A DNA stretch of 64,000 bases from Exiguobacterium qingdaonense (GCF_018617855.1 NZ_JACSKY010000002.1:186001-250000), one strand, 5' to 3'. Positions 1-9,446 are shown, counted from the first letter of the stretch. Notes: generated from the letters alone by a model not told the origin. Made by a program: numbers and translations.

Positions 1-165
1 CCGGAAGCGGATTATGCACAACTCGAACGAATCAATCGCGAACTTGAGTATGCGCGAGGGATTTATGAACGTATCGGGTGCGATGTCATTGATGTGACAA
101 ACAAGGCTGTCGAAGAGACGGCAGGGATTATTTTGCGTCATCTCGAACACTCAAAAGACGATTGA
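1..165 (+). CDS. Pyruvate, phosphate dikinase regulatory protein (PDRP/YqfL family), C-terminal end
   Basis: Open from the window edge in frame 1 to a TGA at 163-165, giving the last 54 residues of a protein whose start lies outside. The end contains [13 protein letters not shown] followed by [14 protein letters not shown], which I recognise as the conserved C-terminus of the DUF299 bifunctional kinase/pyrophosphorylase family that phosphorylates and dephosphorylates PPDK or PEP synthase. Its position just before dnaG matches yqfL in B. subtilis, which supports the call. Catalytic parts such as the P-loop are not in the window, so activity cannot be judged here. Confidence 0.85.
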   Translation, partial: PEADYAQLERINRELEYARGIYERIGCDVIDVTNKAVEETAGIILRHLEHSKDD

Positions 166-183
166 TTCAAATAAGCGTTTCGA

Positions 184-213
184 TTAGTAATCGTTGCCTT
201 AAGAAGGTATAAT
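184..213 (+). promoter_or_regulatory. dnaG: Possible SigA promoter for dnaG-sigA
   Basis: A perfect TATAAT lies at 208-213, downstream of the yqfL stop. The hexamer 18 bases upstream (TTAGTA, 184-189) is a poor -35, so this is a -10-dominated promoter at best. Confidence 0.4.
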
Positions 214-232
214 AGAGTATTGACAGTACAGT

Positions 233-261
233 GAAACGGAACGTGTTGCGCGTTCCGTTTC
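233..261 (+). other. Perfect 11-bp stem-loop in the dnaG leader
   Basis: GAAACGGAACG (233-243) is exactly complementary to CGTTCCGTTTC (251-261) with a 7-base loop. It falls between the TATAAT at 208-213 and the dnaG start at 293, so it would sit in the 5' leader. No T-run follows, so it is not a standard terminator. It could be a processing or attenuation element, or a DNA palindrome bound by a protein. Confidence 0.7.
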
Positions 262-292
262 GTTGCGAGATTGGAAACAGGGAGTGGTCAAC

Positions 293-2104
293 ATGCCACG
301 TATACCAGATGAAGTCATCGCAGAAGTGAAACAAGCGACCGATATTGTGGATTTAATTGGCGAACGCGTCGAGTTGAAGAAACAGGGGCATCGCCTTGTC
401 GGGTTATGTCCGTTCCATTCTGAAAACACTCCTTCCTTCTCTGTTTCACCTGAGAAGGGAATGTATCACTGTTTCGGCTGTGGTGCCGGAGGGAATGTAT
501 TCACATTCGTGATGGAGACCGAAGGCTTGTCGTTTCCTGAAACGGTAGAACGTTTGGCGACGCGAGCAAATATTTCAGTGGATGGCATTCAAGGGGACGA
601 GGAACTGACGCGTGAGCAAGTATGGCGCAAACAGATGCGAGATGCGCATCGACTCGTCGCCGATTTGTATCATGAAGTGTTGATGAAAACGGAAGCTGGC
701 GAAGAAGGGCTTTCGTATTTAAAGAATCGCCACTTAAGCGAAGATACAATCGAGCAGTACAAGATTGGTTTTGCTCCGGACCAACGGCGCTTTACTGTCG
801 AGTTGTTGGAGCGGCGAGGTTTTGACCTAGAAGTGATGGTTGAAGCAGGTTTGATTTCAAAGTCGAAGGCCGGTGAATATTATGACCGGTTTGAAGGACG
901 GGTCGTCTTTCCGATTGCGGATCGAGACGGTACCATCGTCGGCTTTAGTGGACGGGCGATCGATGACCGACAACCAAAGTATGTGAATACGTCTGAAACA
1001 CCGCTATTCAATAAAAGTGAACTTTTATTCGGTTTCCCTCAAGCGCGGGCATTGATGCGAAAGAAAAAACGTGTCTTCCTCGTCGAGGGGAATGTTGACG
1101 TCCTGCAAGTCGCACAAGCAGGTACGCAAGAAGTCGTCGCATCACTCGGAACCGCATTTTCCCAACAACACGCAAGGGCATTGTCCCGAATCGTGGAAGA
1201 AGTCATTATCTGTTATGACGGGGACCGTGCAGGCCAAGAAGCGACACAAAAAGTCATTCGCCAACTCGAGGCGTCTCCACTCGACGTACAAGTTTTACCG
1301 CTACCTGAAAAGACGGACCCGGATGATTACATTCGTCAACATGGTGCGTCGCGCTGGCAACAGTTTATTGAAACTGAACAGTTGAGTGTTCTCGATTTTA
1401 TGAATCGTATGCTCCGGCAAGGAAAAAACTTGAACCGAGAAGGAGAACGGATTCGCTTTATTGAATCTATGCTTGAAGAGATTGGAAAGACGAATGATTC
1501 GATCCGAAGAGATTTATATGTGAAAAAATTGTCAGATGAGTTTGATGTTCCGCTAGAGACGCTCCGCTCGAGAATTCCTCGTCCGACGTCAAGCGAATCA
1601 ACTCCCGCACGCACGATGGAGCGAGTCGAGCCGGTAAAAAAACGTTCCACTAAAACGAGTGAACCACGCTGGATGAAAGCTGAAAAATATTTGTTGCGTG
1701 CGATGTTGACCGGTCCTGAGCAGGTCCGATTCGTCCGTGATCGCTTAGGTTTGCGCTATCAAGATGAGACCCATCGTATGCTAGGCACTGCCCTATACGA
1801 GGTTGTCTCCGAAACGATGACGCAAGATGAATTTGATCAAGTCACGCTCCCCTTTATGGAACGTTACTGTGATCAACGACCCGATTATGCGACGCGTTTT
1901 GCAGAGATTCGGCTCATGGCTGGTCCGGATGAACTGTCTGAAGAGGTTTTAGACGAATACATTCGGGTCATAAACAGTTATGAGGAGCAACGTCAAATCG
2001 AGCGTGCAAAAAGGGAAATCGCTCAAGACGCTTTAAGTATGCAAGACCAGGCGTCCAAGCTACAAGAATTGATTGCCCGTAGTCGTCGTCTTCGAGAACG
2101 ATGA
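293..2104 (+). CDS. dnaG: DNA primase
   Basis: DnaG makes the RNA primers for lagging-strand and restart synthesis at the fork, working with the replicative helicase. From the start chosen here (603 aa, normal length) the N-terminal zinc-binding domain shows C39, H42, C60 and C63 (CPFH ... CFGC). The TOPRIM core follows, with the acidic residues E265 (VEGNVDV) and D309/D311 (YDGDRAG). The C-terminal helicase-interaction domain is the usual weakly conserved helical region. The frame is open upstream to 263, but MPRIPDEV at 293 is the family start and lies behind a weak AGGGAG. The gene precedes sigA with a 35-base gap, the conserved dnaG-sigA arrangement. Confidence 0.97.
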   Translation: MPRIPDEVIAEVKQATDIVDLIGERVELKKQGHRLVGLCPFHSENTPSFSVSPEKGMYHCFGCGAGGNVFTFVMETEGLSFPETVERLATRANISVDGIQGDEELTREQVWRKQMRDAHRLVADLYHEVLMKTEAGEEGLSYLKNRHLSEDTIEQYKIGFAPDQRRFTVELLERRGFDLEVMVEAGLISKSKAGEYYDRFEGRVVFPIADRDGTIVGFSGRAIDDRQPKYVNTSETPLFNKSELLFGFPQARALMRKKKRVFLVEGNVDVLQVAQAGTQEVVASLGTAFSQQHARALSRIVEEVIICYDGDRAGQEATQKVIRQLEASPLDVQVLPLPEKTDPDDYIRQHGASRWQQFIETEQLSVLDFMNRMLRQGKNLNREGERIRFIESMLEEIGKTNDSIRRDLYVKKLSDEFDVPLETLRSRIPRPTSSESTPARTMERVEPVKKRSTKTSEPRWMKAEKYLLRAMLTGPEQVRFVRDRLGLRYQDETHRMLGTALYEVVSETMTQDEFDQVTLPFMERYCDQRPDYATRFAEIRLMAGPDELSEEVLDEYIRVINSYEEQRQIERAKREIAQDALSMQDQASKLQELIARSRRLRER

Positions 2105-2139
2105 TCGTGGATGAAGTTTGGAAGGAGTTGAACTGCTAA

Positions 2140-3234
2140 ATGGCAGAGAAGAAGAAAGAGGATTTATTTAACGCCATAGATGAGCTTGAAAAGTTAGGAA
2201 AGAAAAAAGGCGTTGTCTCAATGCAAGCGATTCAAGACCGCCTCAGTCATTTTGAGGTGGATTCGGATTTTATCGATAACTTCATCGAAGATTTAGAAGC
2301 GAAGGACATCCGCGTCACAGAGGATGCGGCAGATGCAGAAGAAACACCTGCCAAGAAAGAAGATGAAGAAGTCGATTTAAACGACTTATCCGTACCACCC
2401 GGAATTAAAATCAATGACCCGGTTCGTATGTATTTGAAAGAAATCGGTCGAGTCGATCTCCTTAGTGCCAAAGATGAGACGGAGCTTGCGAAGCGAATCG
2501 AGCAAGGGGACGAAGAAGCGAAGAAACGACTCGCAGAAGCAAACCTTCGTCTCGTCGTATCGATTGCGAAACGTTACGTAGGGCGTGGGATGCTCTTCCT
2601 GGATTTGATTCAAGAAGGGAACATGGGACTCATCAAAGCGGTCGAAAAATTCGACTACATGAAAGGGTTCAAGTTTTCGACGTATGCCACATGGTGGATT
2701 CGTCAAGCAATCACGCGTGCGATCGCGGACCAGGCCCGCACGATTCGTATCCCGGTACACATGGTTGAAACAATTAACAAGTTGATTCGCGTCCAACGTC
2801 AATTGCTTCAAGACCTCGGTCGTGAACCGTCTCCTGAAGAGATTGCCAAAGAGATGGAACTCACACCTGAAAAAGTGCGTGAAATCTTGAAAATCGCCCA
2901 AGAGCCAGTCTCACTTGAGACGCCGATTGGTGAAGAGGACGATTCACATCTCGGAGACTTCATTGAAGACCAGGATGCGATGGCACCACAAGATGCAGCG
3001 GCTTATGAGTTGTTGAAAGAGCAATTAGAGGACGTGCTCGATACGTTGACAGACCGTGAAGAGAATGTACTTCGCCTTCGTTTCGGTTTAGATGATGGTC
3101 GTACACGCACACTTGAGGAAGTCGGTAAAGTGTTCGGTGTTACGCGGGAACGGATTCGTCAAATCGAGGCGAAAGCACTGCGGAAATTACGTCACCCAAG
3201 TCGTTCCAAGCGATTGAAAGACTTCCTCGATTAA
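2140..3234 (+). CDS. sigA: RNA polymerase primary sigma factor SigA
   Basis: This is the housekeeping sigma70 factor that directs RNA polymerase to -10/-35 promoters. The 364-aa protein has an N-terminal region 1.1, an acidic linker around residues 60-90, a region 2 with the -10 recognition helix ([10 protein letters not shown]), region 3, and a C-terminal region 4.2 helix-turn-helix ([29 protein letters not shown]). This is typical of Bacilli SigA and shorter than proteobacterial RpoD because the large spacer is missing. The start is preceded by GAAGGAG at a good distance. It is probably cotranscribed with dnaG and ends at a clear terminator. Confidence 0.98.
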   Translation: MAEKKKEDLFNAIDELEKLGKKKGVVSMQAIQDRLSHFEVDSDFIDNFIEDLEAKDIRVTEDAADAEETPAKKEDEEVDLNDLSVPPGIKINDPVRMYLKEIGRVDLLSAKDETELAKRIEQGDEEAKKRLAEANLRLVVSIAKRYVGRGMLFLDLIQEGNMGLIKAVEKFDYMKGFKFSTYATWWIRQAITRAIADQARTIRIPVHMVETINKLIRVQRQLLQDLGREPSPEEIAKEMELTPEKVREILKIAQEPVSLETPIGEEDDSHLGDFIEDQDAMAPQDAAAYELLKEQLEDVLDTLTDREENVLRLRFGLDDGRTRTLEEVGKVFGVTRERIRQIEAKALRKLRHPSRSKRLKDFLD

Positions 3235-3269
3235 TTTCATATTTGAATAAAGTGTGAAGTTTTAGAAGA

Positions 3270-3314
3270 GAGGGAGGAAAATAAGTGATTTTCCTTCCTT
3301 CTTTATTATTTTTT
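3270..3314 (+). terminator. Rho-independent terminator after sigA
   Basis: A 13-base arm at 3270-3282 pairs with 3288-3300 (two G-U pairs, one A-A mismatch avoided by shifting) and is followed by a T-rich tract to 3314. Confidence 0.8.
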
Positions 3315-3366
3315 GAGTAAAATAGTGTTGGATAGAAATTTGGAATGAACATGAGGGGGAACTACA

Positions 3367-3705
3367 ATGCGTAATCCATTGTTACCGTTTGCGGCCATCG
3401 CGATCGTCGCAATTATCGCCATGGTATCATTATCGTATTTTGGTGTGAATCAGGCGCAGCAAGCGGCTGAAGGTCCGGCAGTCACTGAAATGAACCCAGA
3501 AGAATTGTATGCAGCGAAGGGTTGCACAGGTTGCCACGGTGGAAATCTTGAAGGGGGCGTTGGTCCAGCGCTTACTGGTGTCGGGGATCGTCTTTCACCT
3601 GAAGAAATCGTAGACATCATCGTCAACGGACAAGGCACGATGCCAGCAGGTCTTGCATCGGCTGAAGAGGCTGAAGTGCTTGCCAATTGGTTGGTTGAAC
3701 AATAA
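3367..3705 (+). CDS. cccA: Membrane-anchored cytochrome c-550
   Basis: Small monohaem cytochrome c that carries electrons at the outer face of the membrane. The 112-aa protein has an uncleaved N-terminal membrane segment (residues about 5-26), a short linker, and a haem-binding CTGCH motif near residue 53. The distal methionine is probably in GTMPAG near residue 92. Start: ATG behind GAGGGGGAA. It is monocistronic, lying between the sigA and cccA terminators, in the same place as cccA of B. subtilis. Confidence 0.95.
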   Translation: MRNPLLPFAAIAIVAIIAMVSLSYFGVNQAQQAAEGPAVTEMNPEELYAAKGCTGCHGGNLEGGVGPALTGVGDRLSPEEIVDIIVNGQGTMPAGLASAEEAEVLANWLVEQ

Positions 3706-3711
3706 GATGTG

Positions 3712-3739
3712 ACGCACTCCGTAACGGGGTGCGTTTTTT
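3712..3739 (+). terminator. Terminator after cccA
   Basis: CGCACTCC (3713-3720) pairs with GGGGTGCG (3726-3733) and is followed by six Ts. Confidence 0.9.
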
Positions 3740-3801
3740 GTTGTCGAAGTGTGAAGATTTCGATACGCTAAGGAAGAAGTAGAATAAAGGAGTTGTCTAG
3801 T

Positions 3802-4518
3802 ATGCAAGAACGTGTCGTTTTAGATCGTCGGTTGAAGCAAGTCGTCGACTATATCCCAAAAGAAAGCGTGCTCGCCGATATCGGGTCAGATCATGCCTTC
3901 GTCCCGTGTTATGCCTTTCAGCAAGGCATCATTTCAAAAGGAATTGCAGGAGAAGTGAATATCGGTCCAATGGAGGCTGCAAAAGCACAGGTGAACTTGA
4001 TTGGAGCACAAGATGTGATCGATGTGCGTCTAGGAGACGGACTCGCCGTTTTACATGAAAATGAAGCGACATGTATCTCGATTTGTGGAATGGGAGGCAG
4101 TTTGATTCGCTCTATTCTCGAAGCGGGTCAAGATAAGCTCGGTGCGGTCGAACGGCTCGTCCTTCAACCGAATGTGGATGGGCAACATGTTCGGAGTTGG
4201 CTACTTGAAAATGGCTATGTCCTTGTCGAAGAAGCGATTGTGGAAGAGAATGATAAGGTCTACGAAATCCTGGTTGGAGAAAAAGGTACTGAGTCCATTT
4301 ATAGTGACGAGTCGGACGAGCGCATGTGGCAGTTGTTATTCGGTCCGTTTCTCATTCAGGAACGACCAGAACCATTCAAGCTCAAATGGAGCCGTGAAGC
4401 CGATAAGTTAGAATATGTGCTCGGACAAATGGCGGACGGCATTCAGTCGGAAGCGTTGGTTCAAAAACAAATCGAGTTTAAACGGATGCGCGACAAGATG
4501 AGAGAGGTGAGTGAGTAA
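3802..4518 (+). CDS. trmK: tRNA (adenine(22)-N1)-methyltransferase TrmK
   Basis: SAM-dependent methyltransferase that makes m1A22 in the D-arm of tRNA. The 238-aa protein begins with a helix and the SAM-binding glycine motif ADIGSDHAFVP (about residues 25-34), followed by GEVNIGP and the catalytic-region CGMGG, matching B. subtilis YqfN. A TTG nine bases upstream also opens the frame, but the AAAGGAG ends directly against that TTG and sits nine bases from the ATG at 3802, so the ATG is preferred. The stop overlaps the start of the Nif3-like gene by one base (TAATG), implying translational coupling, as in yqfN-yqfO. Confidence 0.95.
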   Translation: MQERVVLDRRLKQVVDYIPKESVLADIGSDHAFVPCYAFQQGIISKGIAGEVNIGPMEAAKAQVNLIGAQDVIDVRLGDGLAVLHENEATCISICGMGGSLIRSILEAGQDKLGAVERLVLQPNVDGQHVRSWLLENGYVLVEEAIVEENDKVYEILVGEKGTESIYSDESDERMWQLLFGPFLIQERPEPFKLKWSREADKLEYVLGQMADGIQSEALVQKQIEFKRMRDKMREVSE

Positions 4519-5630
4519 TGGCGAACGGTAATCAAGTGATTCAACTGTTTGAAGAGTTTGCGCCAAAACATTTGGCAGTCGAAGGCGATAAGATCGGCTT
4601 GCAAATCGGGTCGCTCAACAAAGAGGTCAAACGGGTCATGGTGACGCTCGATGTGCTCGAATCGGTTGTAGATGAAGCGATTGAGAACGAAATCGATTTG
4701 ATTATTGCACACCATCCCCCAATTTTTAGCCCGTTAGCTCAAGTCAATGACCGCTCCACGGCAGGTAACATTACGATGAAGTGCATCCAGCATAATATTG
4801 CGGTTTACGTCGCGCATACGAACTTAGACGTGTGTGTCGGTGGTGTCAATGATTGGATGAGTGAGGCGATCGGATTACGTGACACGAAAGTACTCGTTCC
4901 AACGTATGAGGAGCCCGTGTACAAGTTATCCGTATTCGTTCCAGAAACGCATGCACAAGACGTCTCGAACGCAATAGGGAAAGCGGGTGCGGGACAGATC
5001 GGTAACTATGCGGACTGTCAGTTCCGGGTCTCTGGAACCGGACAGTTCACTCCGCTCGAAGGTACGGACCCGTTCATCGGTCGACCACATGAGACAGAGC
5101 AAGTAGAAGAAGTGAGAATCGAGACGGTCGTTCGCGAAAGCCAAAAAAAGCGCGTATTAAAAGCGATGAGAGATGCTCACCCATACGAAGAAGTGGCGTA
5201 TGACCTCATGCGTGATGAAATCGAGGGGCACGTGTATGGGCTAGGCAGAATCGGTCGACTTGAACAGGCGTTGACGCTCGAGCAGTTCGCCGCACATGTG
5301 AAGACGAGCTTCGGTGTTGAAGGTGTGCGGGTCGTCGGGGACCCGGCTCGATTGATTGAGAAAGTGGCTGTCCTTGGTGGGGACGGGAACAAGTACGTCT
5401 CTGCTGCGCATTTTAAGGGAGCAGATGCTTATGTCACGGGCGATTTATATTTCCACGTTGCCCACGAGGCGATGGCACTAGGACTTTCGGTCGTCGATCC
5501 AGGACACCATGTCGAGAGTGTCATGAAACAAGGCGTGATTGACGTGCTCCGCAAAAAGTTTGAAAAAGCGAAGGTAGATGTCGACTTGATTCGATCTGTT
5601 GCGAACACGAACCCGTTTCAGTTCAGATAA
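4518..5630 (+). CDS. Nif3-like dinuclear metal centre protein (YqfO family)
   Basis: Hexameric NIF3/YbgI fold protein. Biochemical role is unsettled; GTP cyclohydrolase-I-like and metallochaperone or metal-sensing roles have been proposed for relatives. The 370-aa product shows the metal ligands H65-H66 (AHHPP), H100 and D104 (HTNLD), and the C-terminal DPGHHVESVM that supplies the last His and Glu. Residues about 130-235 form the PII-like insert typical of Gram-positive members. It is coupled to trmK by a one-base overlap, a pairing conserved across Bacilli. Confidence 0.93.
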   Translation: MANGNQVIQLFEEFAPKHLAVEGDKIGLQIGSLNKEVKRVMVTLDVLESVVDEAIENEIDLIIAHHPPIFSPLAQVNDRSTAGNITMKCIQHNIAVYVAHTNLDVCVGGVNDWMSEAIGLRDTKVLVPTYEEPVYKLSVFVPETHAQDVSNAIGKAGAGQIGNYADCQFRVSGTGQFTPLEGTDPFIGRPHETEQVEEVRIETVVRESQKKRVLKAMRDAHPYEEVAYDLMRDEIEGHVYGLGRIGRLEQALTLEQFAAHVKTSFGVEGVRVVGDPARLIEKVAVLGGDGNKYVSAAHFKGADAYVTGDLYFHVAHEAMALGLSVVDPGHHVESVMKQGVIDVLRKKFEKAKVDVDLIRSVANTNPFQFR

Positions 5631-5638
5631 AACATGAA

Positions 5639-5670
5639 AATCCCCCGTCCTCCTTAGAGAATGGGGGATT
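5639..5670. terminator. Bidirectional terminator between the Nif3-like gene and ispH
   Basis: AATCCCCC (5639-5646) pairs with GGGGGATT (5663-5670). The T-rich tail is better on the minus strand, so it mainly serves ispH, which converges here. Confidence 0.75.
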
Positions 5671-5673
5671 CCT

Positions 5674-6627
5674 TCACTTTCGCAATGCCTTTACTTTCGG
5701 TAAGATGCTTCGAAGTTCAAGAAATGGTGTTTTATCGTGTGTACTCAAATCTGTAGGGTCATATTGTGTCAAGAAGTCGATGACTTTTTTAGTGATTGGT
5801 GTCGGTGTAGAAGCCCCGGATGTCACAGCGACCGTCTCTACGCCTTCGAGCCAATTTAAATCAAGTTCACTCAAGTCGCCGATGCGATAGGCATTCGTTC
5901 CGGCAATCTCTTTTGATACTTGGGCCAATCGGTTCGAGTTGTTGGATTTAGGGTCACCGACGACGATTAATAATTCACAGTCTCCGGCTTGTTCAGCGAC
6001 TGCCTCTTGACGAACTTGCGTCGCGTTACAGATTTCATTATGCACTTCAACATGTGGGTATCGAGCCTGTATTTGTTCGATGAGTGTCGAGACGTCCCAT
6101 TGACTCATTGTCGTCTGGTTCGTCACAAGAATCTTGCGATCAAAGAGCCGACTTGGTAATTGATCGATTTCATGTTCATATTGTATCAAATGGACGAAAT
6201 CCGGTGCGACCCCGATGGCGCCCTCCGGTTCCGGGTGCCCGTGTTTTCCAATATAGATGACATCATAGCCGTCTGCCGTTTTTTCACGAATCAAATCGTG
6301 CGTGACGAGCACATCCGGACATGAGGCGTCAACAATCGTCAATCCTTTTTCAATGGCACGTTTACGAACGAGCGGAGAAATTCCGTGTGCTGTAAAGACG
6401 ACTGTGCCTCGATCGATTGTTTCGAGTGCCTGCATGCGGTCTTCACCATCCACCGTTTTGACACCAAGATCTTCAAACGCCTGTGTGACGTGACGATTGT
6501 GGACGATCATTCCGAGTATATGAATCGGGCGTGGCAAATCTGGATTTGCGACCGCCTCATTTGCAAGTTTCATGGCATCGACGACACCGTAGCAATATCC
6601 GCGTGGACTAATTTTTTTAACTTTCAT
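5674..6627 (-). CDS. ispH: 4-hydroxy-3-methylbut-2-enyl diphosphate reductase
   Basis: Last enzyme of the MEP isoprenoid pathway: it reduces HMBPP to IPP and DMAPP with a 4Fe-4S cluster. The 317-aa protein has the three cluster cysteines C12 (GYCYG), C103 (ASCPD) and C200 (EICNAT). Substrate-binding residues are also visible: H43, the H129/H131/E133 segment (KHGHPEPEG), and the threonines of TNQTTMS. AAAGGAG lies upstream of the ATG. It corresponds to yqfP. The pathway partner ispG is also in this window (20.7-21.9 kb). Confidence 0.96.
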   Translation of the reverse strand: MKVKKISPRGYCYGVVDAMKLANEAVANPDLPRPIHILGMIVHNRHVTQAFEDLGVKTVDGEDRMQALETIDRGTVVFTAHGISPLVRKRAIEKGLTIVDASCPDVLVTHDLIREKTADGYDVIYIGKHGHPEPEGAIGVAPDFVHLIQYEHEIDQLPSRLFDRKILVTNQTTMSQWDVSTLIEQIQARYPHVEVHNEICNATQVRQEAVAEQAGDCELLIVVGDPKSNNSNRLAQVSKEIAGTNAYRIGDLSELDLNWLEGVETVAVTSGASTPTPITKKVIDFLTQYDPTDLSTHDKTPFLELRSILPKVKALRK

Positions 6628-6713
6628 ATGAAGACGAAGGCTCCTTTCGAAGTGCTTTCATACGTATTAGTCTAACATTGTTTCGAAAATACGAAAAGAT
6701 TTGCGTGTATTCA

Positions 6714-6722
6714 TGCTATAAT
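6714..6722 (+). promoter_or_regulatory. Extended -10 promoter of the kinase/binding-protein operon
   Basis: TGCTATAAT: a perfect -10 (6717-6722) with an extended TGn. No good -35 is visible 16-18 bases upstream. It lies 26 bases before the kinase start. Confidence 0.6.
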
Positions 6723-6747
6723 TTTTAGGTTAGAAAGGAGGGACGCC

Positions 6748-8511
6748 GTGAATCGTATGAAACAATGGGGAGAACTTAAGAAATCATACTTTTTTCAAAT
6801 CACGTTTATTATCATCATCATACTAGCACTTGTCATTTCTTCACTTGCTTTTTCTGCTGACCGAGTCACGGTGTCTCGGGCCGAAGAGCTTGCAAAAGAG
6901 CAGTTTGATTATGCGATTGATGACAGTATTGAGAACGTCGAATCCCGTTTAGGAAAACTGTATGAAGATTTAGTTTATCTTGGAGCATATGCCGGGAATG
7001 AACCGTGGATTGAAGAGCGGATCCGTACGGGGTATTTGAATCAGCGGACGAGCTTTACATCTATCTTTTATTATGATGTCAGGCAAAATTCCTTTAAATG
7101 GTATTCTGAACGACGAGTTGCATCATCTGATATAAAGCGCGACCCCAAGTTCACGGAAGTGCTGACTGCCAGTGGAAAAGAACTGTATATGAGTGAACCG
7201 ATCATGATTAGCGGAGATGTAGGGACGTATTTATACGTACCTGTGATCGAGGAGAATCGACCGATTGGGATTTTTGGGGGAAGCATTAGTGTATTGAACT
7301 CTGACCTGTACCGTCGTTCGTTAGAATCATCAAATGACGATATGATCTTGTATTTGCTTGATGAACAAGGTGAAGTGCTAACGACCTCCTTCAACCTCGT
7401 CACGGATGCGGAACGCCGTGTATCGCGTGAAGTCATCGACGAAGCGTTAAAGCGTAATACACGGACTATACTGAGTACCGATGAAGATACGTTGATGTAC
7501 GAACCGGATGCCCGTGTCAGTGGATGGAGTATGCTTGCGAAACATCGGAACGACTCGGTGTATGAAACGGTCTATGATACGCGTTGGCAATACTTGTTGA
7601 TCGCACTCGTCACATTTTTCTTGAGCATCCTTGTCGGATTGTTGCTCTCCCGCACGTTGACGAACCCGTTAGTCGAGCTGGTCAATCATATTAAAAGGCA
7701 ACAATCTCTTGGGACGATCGCATTAGAACGTACCGGTTCAAAGGAAGTGGAGACGCTACTCGATACGTACAACGATTATGCACAACGTATGGAAACGTCG
7801 CGTCGTGAACAGTTAAGTCAACAACAGTTAATTTTACATCAAGAAAAGCTAGCCTCACTCGGTCAATTGGCTGCTGGTATCGCCCATGAGATACGCAATC
7901 CGTTGACGCCTGTACACATCACGTTACAGATGGTGCGAGAAGGTCAGAGTGACCGTGACATGGTAGATGTGGCCATCAAAGAGTTAGAGCGGGCAAATGA
8001 CTTGATTTCGACGATGTTAACGCTCGCTCGACCCGACCAGGCCGGAAAAAATGAAGAGTGGATCGATATGTTATACTTTGCGAAACGACTTGAGTTCTTA
8101 ATGGACGCTGAATGTTATAAGCGGCCAACCAAATGGGAACTACTCGTACCGAACGACATGCCTTCATTCTATGCATCTTTTGATATGCTCGTCCAAATCA
8201 TATACAACCTCTTTAAAAACGCGGTCGAAGCCGTCGAATCGAAAGGTGCAGAGGGCAGTGTCGTCGTCACCGTTCTCTTTACGGAACAGGAATATCGCTT
8301 CTTGATTGAAGACAATGGGATCGGCATGAGTGAGGAACAACTTAAACTGGTCGGCTCTGCTTTTCATACAACGAAAGAAACAGGGAACGGTCTCGGTATT
8401 TATATGATTCAGGAATATTTGAAGAGTGTAAACGGGACGATGGAGATCGACAGTACAGTCGGACAAGGGACAGCTATGCTAATCAAAATTCCAAGGAGAC
8501 AACCGTCATGA
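6748..8511 (+). CDS. Membrane sensor histidine kinase, orphan
   Basis: The 587-aa protein has two membrane segments (about 17-36 and 281-302) enclosing a roughly 240-residue extracellular domain that looks like a Cache-type sensor. The cytoplasmic part has a short linker, a HisKA helix with the phospho-acceptor H380 (AAGIAHEIRNPLTP), and a HATPase_c domain with N491 (NLFKNAVEA), DNGIGM (522-527) and GNGLG (546-550). The start is GTG behind AAAGGAGG; an in-frame ATG nine bases later is too far from it. The next gene overlaps by four bases and encodes a periplasmic-binding-type protein. No response regulator lies next to it. The H-box resembles sporulation-type kinases of Bacilli, but the partner regulator is unknown. 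Confidence 0.92.
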   Translation: MNRMKQWGELKKSYFFQITFIIIIILALVISSLAFSADRVTVSRAEELAKEQFDYAIDDSIENVESRLGKLYEDLVYLGAYAGNEPWIEERIRTGYLNQRTSFTSIFYYDVRQNSFKWYSERRVASSDIKRDPKFTEVLTASGKELYMSEPIMISGDVGTYLYVPVIEENRPIGIFGGSISVLNSDLYRRSLESSNDDMILYLLDEQGEVLTTSFNLVTDAERRVSREVIDEALKRNTRTILSTDEDTLMYEPDARVSGWSMLAKHRNDSVYETVYDTRWQYLLIALVTFFLSILVGLLLSRTLTNPLVELVNHIKRQQSLGTIALERTGSKEVETLLDTYNDYAQRMETSRREQLSQQQLILHQEKLASLGQLAAGIAHEIRNPLTPVHITLQMVREGQSDRDMVDVAIKELERANDLISTMLTLARPDQAGKNEEWIDMLYFAKRLEFLMDAECYKRPTKWELLVPNDMPSFYASFDMLVQIIYNLFKNAVEAVESKGAEGSVVVTVLFTEQEYRFLIEDNGIGMSEEQLKLVGSAFHTTKETGNGLGIYMIQEYLKSVNGTMEIDSTVGQGTAMLIKIPRRQPS

Positions 8512-9446
8512 AGGGGCTCAGACACTATTGGATTTGGTTGCCGATCGTTTGGGCTATGACGATCCTTCTTATTACCTCAATCCAACTTCCGGAAGAAAAG
8601 ACAAGTGACAAAGAAGTGGGATTCGTATTTGTGAGTGACAAACATGAGCATGCGAATAAACTGTTGGACTCGTTCGTTCATACAGCCAATCAAAAAGGGT
8701 TCGTCCCAATCCCGACGACGAGTGAAGATTCCCGCGTCCTCGAAAAAGAGAAACTAGATTCTTTGATTGACCGGGACGTCGAGGCCATTTTTTTGACAAC
8801 ATTAGATGACACATTCATTCAATCTTCATTAGAACGTGCAAACCGCAAACAAATCCCGATTATTGCAATTGACCGTATGATTGATCATTCGAGTGTCCTC
8901 ACTTCGGTCGTATCTGACAATGTCGATATCGGTCGGATGGCAGCAGAGCAGATTGCTGCAAAATATAGTGACCTTGATCGCCCGATTCGTGTAGTCGAGG
9001 TGAGGGGAACTCCAAAAGTTCGTTCCACGATGGACCGTAGCCTTGGAATTCGTGAATACGAGAAACAACATGAAGATCAATTTCAAATCATTGCGTCAAT
9101 CACCGGCAACTATGACACGTTCCAAGCAGAGATTGAAATGTCGCGTTGGTTGACGGGAGAGATTCCGTTCGATGCTGTCTTTTCACATAACGATGACAAT
9201 ACGTTCGGTGTCGTCAGGGCTTTAGAGAGCCATGGTCTAACAGACAAAACGATCGTGTCGGTGGATGGGGTCTCTGACATTTACCCCCTCATCCAAAACG
9301 GGAAAGTCAATGCGACCGTCGTACAGTCCCCGAATGAAATGATGGAAGTCGGCTTTAAGGCGCTCGAGCAACATTTAAATGGAAAGAAAATTGCCAAACA
9401 TTATTATTCTTCAAGCTATTTATATGAAGGTGTGGCAAAAGATTGA
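8508..9446 (+). CDS. Membrane-anchored sugar-binding-type protein (Peripla_BP_4 fold)
   Basis: 312 aa. An N-terminal hydrophobic segment (about 8-25) has no lipobox cysteine, so it is probably an uncleaved anchor. The remainder follows the RbsB/LacI-type two-lobe binding fold: an initial strand (VGFVFVSDKHEHAN), AIFLTTLDD, IPIIAIDRMI, SDNVDIGRMAAEQIA, and a C-terminal hinge region with FSHNDDNTFGVVRALE and VSVDGVSD. No ABC permease or ATPase is nearby. The ATGA overlap with the kinase gene instead suggests a co-receptor that presents ligand to the kinase, as in XylFII-LytS-like pairs (inference). Ligand unknown; a sugar or autoinducer is plausible. Confidence 0.85.
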   Translation: MKGLRHYWIWLPIVWAMTILLITSIQLPEEKTSDKEVGFVFVSDKHEHANKLLDSFVHTANQKGFVPIPTTSEDSRVLEKEKLDSLIDRDVEAIFLTTLDDTFIQSSLERANRKQIPIIAIDRMIDHSSVLTSVVSDNVDIGRMAAEQIAAKYSDLDRPIRVVEVRGTPKVRSTMDRSLGIREYEKQHEDQFQIIASITGNYDTFQAEIEMSRWLTGEIPFDAVFSHNDDNTFGVVRALESHGLTDKTIVSVDGVSDIYPLIQNGKVNATVVQSPNEMMEVGFKALEQHLNGKKIAKHYYSSSYLYEGVAKD

